IMG/VR virus record: IMGVR_UViG_3300027985_000978
Location: 17,680-81,679 of that record
Reading direction: 5' to 3' (one strand)
Length of the DNA: 64,000 nucleotides
Source: a virus
Shown here: positions 60,872-64,000 of the stretch, in pieces
Layout: each line of letters begins with the position of its first letter
How positions within the stretch are numbered: position 1 is the stretch's first letter
Notes under the pieces: model-generated
What the model was told of the DNA's origin: nothing
The model's database searches: none
The model's input: the letters and a program-made list of their open reading frames with translations, nothing else
Made by a program: the position numbers and the translations under genes

Positions 60872-62193
60872 TACCAGACCTCTTCCACGGGTTCGTCTTC
60901 AGAACTGCCGTCAAGGTCTTCCTGAAACTCTGCCAGCCCTTCCGTGGCTTCGTCCTCGTCTATCTCTTGGTATTCCCCTTCTGTGAGCATGTCGCCGCGC
61001 TGGTGGGCCTGTTCATCTGCAAACAGTTGGGCGATCTCGGCGCGACGGCTTGGCAACCAGCTATCATGAATTTCCTTCTGTTTTTCTTGGTAATCACGGG
61101 ACAGGCGTTCCAGTTCTGCATCCGTGATCCCCACATCCTCGTCAACTGGTGGTGTGAGCCATGAGATTTCTTTCTGTAACTCAAGTTTGAGTGATTCAGG
61201 CAGTTTGATACCGCGCATTTCAAATACCTGTGCGGTCTTATGCGCTGACCAGCCAGCACGCTGACGGGCAATCATGATTTTTCGGGTAAGGTCGATCTGC
61301 TGGGTGCGCGTGAGTGGGTGCGCGTCCCGTTCTTCCATGTCTAACTTGCGACTGACTAACAGACTGCGATTGATGGATGATTCTAAGCTGGTGAACTGTT
61401 CGCTAGAGCCAAATATACACTCAGCCTTGGCCCGTGAGCGGGGGATATCATTTCCCAGCGCATCCTTCCACGGTTTGCCGTTGTCATAATCCCGATCAAT
61501 ACCCGCCAGAGTATCGGCTTTAGCACGCATCATTTGCATGTATCGTGCGGTCTGGATCTGGATAATGTGTTTATCCACACTCATGGCAATCGCCATCTCT
61601 TGGATATCCGGCTCCATTCCCACAAAGGCAGCGCAATGACCCCACATCAGACTAGCATCAGCCCTTAACCGATCACGATCAGAAAATTGATCGCCTTCAG
61701 GCTCGGCCAATAACTGATCAAAATCGTCGCTCTGCGCTGCTGTGCCTTCCGCCCCCGTGAGAGCTATTTCGTAACTATTTGATTCTTCTGGTGTTTCATT
61801 TTCTGCATGATCGCTTTGCTGGGTGATCGCTTTTTCAGGTGATCGCTTTTGATTGTCAGAAATGTGATCGCTTTTCGGGGTTTGATCGCTTTTTACAGGC
61901 TGATCGCTCGTCTTCTTACGCTGTTCTGATCGCTTTTTACGGCCTTCTGCCACTGCGCGGCGCACATACTTCGGGATCGCCTGCTTCACTGCACCATTGA
62001 TCGGATCGTCTTCACCTTTCTTTTTAGCTGGCTTTTTCGGCTCCGGTTTCTCTACTTTGATTGAGTTAAATTCACGTCGAACACTATTGACTGACAAGCC
62101 GTGAAGCCTTGCGTACTCTGCCTTCGTTACACCATTCGGGGCGTAATCTTTAGCAAACTGTTCTTTGTGGAATTCCCAATCAATAGTAGCCAT
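60871..62193 (-). CDS. pacA: Terminase small subunit (PacA) containing the pac site
   Basis: 440 residues (P1 PacA about 448). The N-terminus is a helix-turn-helix-like region (TKAEYARLHGLSVNSVRREFNSI), then a linker in which SDQ and SDH recur (KSDQP, KSDQTP, KSDHI, QQSDHA). These are the translation of TGATCG repeats on the DNA. The C-terminal half is helical with an acidic end (DEDEATEGLAEFQEDLDGSSEDEPVEE). In P1 PacA binds and helps cut pac inside its own gene when GATC is Dam-methylated. Place, lengths and pac content agree. Confidence 0.9.
   Translation of the reverse strand: MATIDWEFHKEQFAKDYAPNGVTKAEYARLHGLSVNSVRREFNSIKVEKPEPKKPAKKKGEDDPINGAVKQAIPKYVRRAVAEGRKKRSEQRKKTSDQPVKSDQTPKSDHISDNQKRSPEKAITQQSDHAENETPEESNSYEIALTGAEGTAAQSDDFDQLLAEPEGDQFSDRDRLRADASLMWGHCAAFVGMEPDIQEMAIAMSVDKHIIQIQTARYMQMMRAKADTLAGIDRDYDNGKPWKDALGNDIPRSRAKAECIFGSSEQFTSLESSINRSLLVSRKLDMEERDAHPLTRTQQIDLTRKIMIARQRAGWSAHKTAQVFEMRGIKLPESLKLELQKEISWLTPPVDEDVGITDAELERLSRDYQEKQKEIHDSWLPSRRAEIAQLFADEQAHQRGDMLTEGEYQEIDEDEATEGLAEFQEDLDGSSEDEPVEEVW
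61808..62003. other. pac-like site: cluster of TGATCG hexamers
   Basis: TGATCG on the plus strand at 61808, 61824, 61840, 61865, 61883, 61901, 61927 and 61998. The first seven span 125 bp with spacings 16, 16, 25, 18, 18 and 26. P1 pac consists of seven TGATCA/G hexamers within pacA, controlled by Dam methylation of GATC. Outliers on the same strand occur at 61688 and (as TGATCA) 61715. All are Dam sites. Confidence 0.85.
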
Positions 62194-62213
62194 TGAAACC
62201 CGTCGCCGCCTTC

Positions 62214-62225
62214 ACTTCCTAATCA
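62214..62225 (-). repeat. TGATTAGGAAGT element upstream of pacA
   Basis: Exact 12-mer, here on the minus strand, 21 bp before the pacA start. The only copy on the minus strand. Confidence 0.7.
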
Positions 62226-62248
62226 ATCACCCAAACATCATACATGAC

Positions 62249-62304
62249 TGATCGCATTGTTTGGATAGTTAAGCGATCACGACATGATCGCCGCCACGCG
62301 ATCA
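62249..62304. other. Second GATC hexamer cluster between pacA and parM
   Basis: TGATCG at 62249 and 62285 and CGATCA at 62274 and 62299: two per strand in 56 bp, in the divergent gap. Could be an outer part of pac, a Dam/SeqA-type control site or a promoter switch. Confidence 0.6.
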
Positions 62305-62323
62305 CCTTGGCTGACTGTTTTCC

Positions 62324-62520
62324 CAATGGTTAGAAATGGTTATGAACTGGTACAAAACGGAATTGAACTGGATTAATCAGGCGCTCAGTAGGCATGAATC
62401 AGAACCAACGGAACCGATCAATAAACCAGCAAACGGTTAGAAATGGTTGTTTTGTGACTATTTCAGCGCGTGAAATAGCAACAAATAAACCGTTTATGGC
62501 TTGAAATGGTATTCGTTTGG
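62324..62520 (+). repeat. Helically phased AATGGT repeats upstream of parM (parC candidate)
   Basis: At 62321-62370 successive 10-mers end AATGGT, AATGGT, AACTGG, AAACGG and GAACTG, one per helical turn. GGTTAGAAATGGTT recurs at 62329 and 62435, with further variants AAACCGTTTATGG and GAAATGGTATTCG to 62520. In plasmid R1 the ParR-binding centromere parC is a set of about 11-bp direct repeats just before parM. Divergence of the units makes borders uncertain. Confidence 0.6.
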
Positions 62521-62528
62521 CATAAAAT
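62501..62528 (+). promoter_or_regulatory. parM promoter
   Basis: TTGAAA (62501-62506), 16 bp, TAAAAT (62523-62528). It lies at the end of the phased repeats, as in plasmids whose ParR binds parC and represses. Confidence 0.7.
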
Positions 62529-62534
62529 GAAAGG

Positions 62535-62546
62535 GTTACAAGTAAC
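62535..62546 (+). promoter_or_regulatory. Operator-like dyad GTTAC-AA-GTAAC, copy 2
   Basis: A perfect 12-bp dyad just after the parM -10 box; the same core is at 58531-58550. Confidence 0.7.
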
Positions 62547-62568
62547 GCCTTATCCGGCGTTTATTTTT
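62544..62568 (+). terminator. Attenuator-like hairpin in the parM leader
   Basis: AACGCC-TTATCC-GGCGTT then TTATTTTT, 20 bp before the parM ATG. It overlaps the preceding dyad and could end most transcripts from the promoter. Confidence 0.6.
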
Positions 62569-62587
62569 CACATCAAGGAGCAACGTA

Positions 62588-63691
62588 ATGTCTAAAGAGA
62601 ATCAAGAATTTATCGCACTGGTAGCACTGGACGACGGTTCAGGTAATATTGCGTGCCGGTTTGAAGACACTGATAAACAGGTGTTTGAGAAGTACATCCC
62701 CGCCCGTATCGAACGCGGTTCAGCGGCTGGTTTAGGCGGCTCCGGCATGTCTGCCAACGTATGGGAAACCGAAGAAGGGAATCGTTTCACTGTTCGGAAA
62801 AACCCACTGAAACCCGTATCAACCCTCGATCCAGACTATCAGCTATCTGAAGCAAACCGCGTTCTAGCCCTGCACACCATGAGCAAGGCCGGTTTAGGTG
62901 ATGTGCCTTGCGTTGTTGGCTGTACCATGCCAGCTGAACAGTTCTACAACAAAGGGGACGATCACAACCCTTTTGATGAAGAGCGCCAGAAAGCCAAGGG
63001 CCGCAACCTAATGAAACGGATAACAAACGTTTACGGCGGCATTAAACCCCCTCGCGTTCTGATTGTTCAGGCATTCCCTGAAGGTTTACCGGCGTTTTTC
63101 TGGCTGGCTTATGGTGAACGCCACGGCGAACGCCCTAAATACACAGAAAATCAGACTACACTCATTGTCGATCTTGGTGAGTTCACCGCAGATTTAGCAC
63201 TGGTGGGTTCTGGCGCTGAAGATGAAGTTTTAGCCTATAGCACACATGAGCACGGCATCCACGTCATGGTTGAACGCTTCAGAGCCTTGCTTGCACGGGA
63301 AGGCATACAGGACGCCAAATCAATTCCTACTGCTAACCTTAAAAATATTATCCAGTGCGGCTATATCGGAACTGATCTCGAAACGCCTGAAGCAATCGCG
63401 GCGCGTGTGGATATATCCCACTTGGTAGCTGAAGCGGCTGAATACCTGAATGATTTATTACTGGAAGATATCAGAGAATTAACCCGTGGCGTACAGCTAA
63501 CCCGTATCGGCTTTGTTGGCGGTGGTGCTTACTGGCTGGGTGGTTTAGCGCGTAAAACTTGGAAATATCCGGTTGATATTCCAGACGAGCCAGAATTAGC
63601 CATTGTGCGCGGCGTTCATCTGCTTATGCAGAACGATCAAGCGGCCCTGCTGAAACAGGCACGCGCAAAACTCGCAAAGGAGACTGAATAA
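62588..63691 (+). CDS. parM: ParM/StbA-type actin-like partition ATPase
   Basis: 367 residues, ATG behind CAAGGAGCAACGTA. Actin-fold motifs: phosphate 1 ALDDGSGNI (13-21), phosphate 2 LIVDLGEFTADLAL (about 191-204) and adenosine motif GFVGGGAYWLGG. The protein would form filaments that push plasmid copies apart after binding ParR at parC. P1 itself uses ParA/ParB; an actin system here is a clear difference. The stop TAA is followed directly by the parR-candidate ATG. Confidence 0.9.
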   Translation: MSKENQEFIALVALDDGSGNIACRFEDTDKQVFEKYIPARIERGSAAGLGGSGMSANVWETEEGNRFTVRKNPLKPVSTLDPDYQLSEANRVLALHTMSKAGLGDVPCVVGCTMPAEQFYNKGDDHNPFDEERQKAKGRNLMKRITNVYGGIKPPRVLIVQAFPEGLPAFFWLAYGERHGERPKYTENQTTLIVDLGEFTADLALVGSGAEDEVLAYSTHEHGIHVMVERFRALLAREGIQDAKSIPTANLKNIIQCGYIGTDLETPEAIAARVDISHLVAEAAEYLNDLLLEDIRELTRGVQLTRIGFVGGGAYWLGGLARKTWKYPVDIPDEPELAIVRGVHLLMQNDQAALLKQARAKLAKETE

Positions 63692-64000
63692 ATGAGCGTT
63701 AGCGCAAGAGTAACGATCCCTTTTGCATCTGAAGATGGCGGCGTTCTTGGCCGCCTCGGAGATCGCTATGAATCCGGCAAGGATGGGAAAAAGACATTAA
63801 TCAATCAATGCCTTGCTGGTGGCTTCATTCTCAAGGAGTGCGGCCTGATTGATATCGCTCTTGAACTGGATGAACTACCAGCATTCAGGAACGGTAACGC
63901 CAGCCAGCGCCGTGCTATTTTTCTTGCAGAGATGGCTAGACTCATGGGAACCGCTACGACTGTCACTATGCCACCAGCAACAGAGCCGGTACATACAGCC
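63692..64000 (+). CDS. ParR candidate, 3' end outside the window
   Basis: 103 codons open to the window edge; ATG immediately after the parM stop, with AAAGGAG inside parM. The product MSVSARVTIPFASEDGGVLGRLGDRYESGKDGKKTLINQ begins with a beta strand and helix, has a ribbon-helix-helix-like middle (KKTLINQCLAGGFILKECGLI) and an acidic part. This gene order (parM, parR) is that of type II partition systems. The protein would bind the phased repeats upstream and cap the filament. Confidence 0.7.
   Translation, partial: MSVSARVTIPFASEDGGVLGRLGDRYESGKDGKKTLINQCLAGGFILKECGLIDIALELDELPAFRNGNASQRRAIFLAEMARLMGTATTVTMPPATEPVHTA

Larger units (their letters stand above)
862..63978. repeat. Chi octamers (GCTGGTGG), about 70 copies across the window
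   Basis: By eye I count 31 copies of GCTGGTGG on the plus strand (for example 3516, 7047, 12558, 14041, 15880, 16094, 17265, 19704, 25203, 28448, 37474, 37481, 43519, 48177, 48219, 53577, 56159, 63815) and 42 of its complement (for example 862, 1020, 2876, 5930, 9835, 21471, 29557, 42318, 42342, 48901, 52216, 52412, 54120, 54481, 54836, 59848, 63971). About 2 are expected by chance on both strands. Several lie in the short gaps between genes, where protein coding cannot explain them. GCTGGTGG is the site at which E. coli RecBCD stops degrading and starts recombining. The hand count may be off by a few. Confidence 0.9.

Noticed and set aside
61808-62304. TGATCG cluster as CRISPR or iteron replication origin
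   Set aside because: Units are only 6 bp, lie mostly inside a coding sequence and fit the pac pattern of P1; no repeat-spacer regularity and no initiator gene is present.

Overview
The window is part of a P1-type phage-plasmid: a temperate contractile-tailed phage of a gammaproteobacterium. It has a pac-type terminase with an embedded pac-like site, a Cre-family recombinase next to a lox-like site, the DarB and dar-operon anti-restriction proteins, a Ref nuclease, a complete contractile-tail gene set and an actin-type (ParM) plasmid partition gene. The octamer GCTGGTGG, the E. coli Chi sequence, occurs about 70 times by hand count (about 2 expected). This points to a host with an E. coli-type RecBCD (Enterobacterales or a near relative such as Aeromonas, Shewanella or Vibrio). 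The Cre protein resembles the Vibrio-type VCre/Vika branch more than P1 Cre itself. No rRNA, tRNA, IS element or CRISPR array was seen.

Layout. 1-792 (minus): portal protein, cut by the window edge. 925-8064 (plus): darB and a small follower. 8204-11783 (plus): small genes of mostly unknown role, then an endolysin-like gene (11876-12313) whose ribosome binding site lies in a perfect 16-bp hairpin. 12450-21690 (minus): a dar-type operon reading lydA-like holin, a possible partner, a DarA_N-like protein, a DarA_C-like giant, a repeat protein, ddrB and a small protein. 21744-40488 (minus): tail fibre assembly, fibre, baseplate, transglycosylase, tube, sheath and major capsid. 40680-47476 (minus): holin, PAAR tip, spike, hub and further baseplate proteins. 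47736-50663: ref, an ADP-ribosyltransferase-like protein and unknowns. 50783-56126 (minus): two operons of unknown, probably early, genes. 56328-57440: cre. 57930-59332 (plus): three accessory genes. 59366-62193 (minus): pacB and pacA. 62588-64000 (plus): parM and a truncated parR candidate.

How it fits together. PacA/PacB would cut at the GATC-rich pac site and package headfuls. Cre and its site would circularise terminally redundant DNA. DarB and the dar-operon proteins would travel in the virion and protect incoming DNA from restriction. ParM and the helically phased repeats ahead of it would hold the plasmid prophage. The dense Chi sites would limit RecBCD damage to linear ends. P1 ParA/ParB, a replication initiator and a tail-fibre invertase are not in this window.

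Regulation. Several DNA motifs recur and look functional. A 12-mer TGATTAGGAAGT and its variants occur ten times, mostly between late operons. A two-dyad promoter is shared by three operons. A GTTAC-GTAAC operator-like dyad occurs twice. A short hairpin whose 3' arm carries GAGG lies just before three start codons. A long structured element sits at 47574-47642. Names of P1 counterparts come from remembered P1 gene order and protein lengths plus motifs read in the sequence; no database search was possible.
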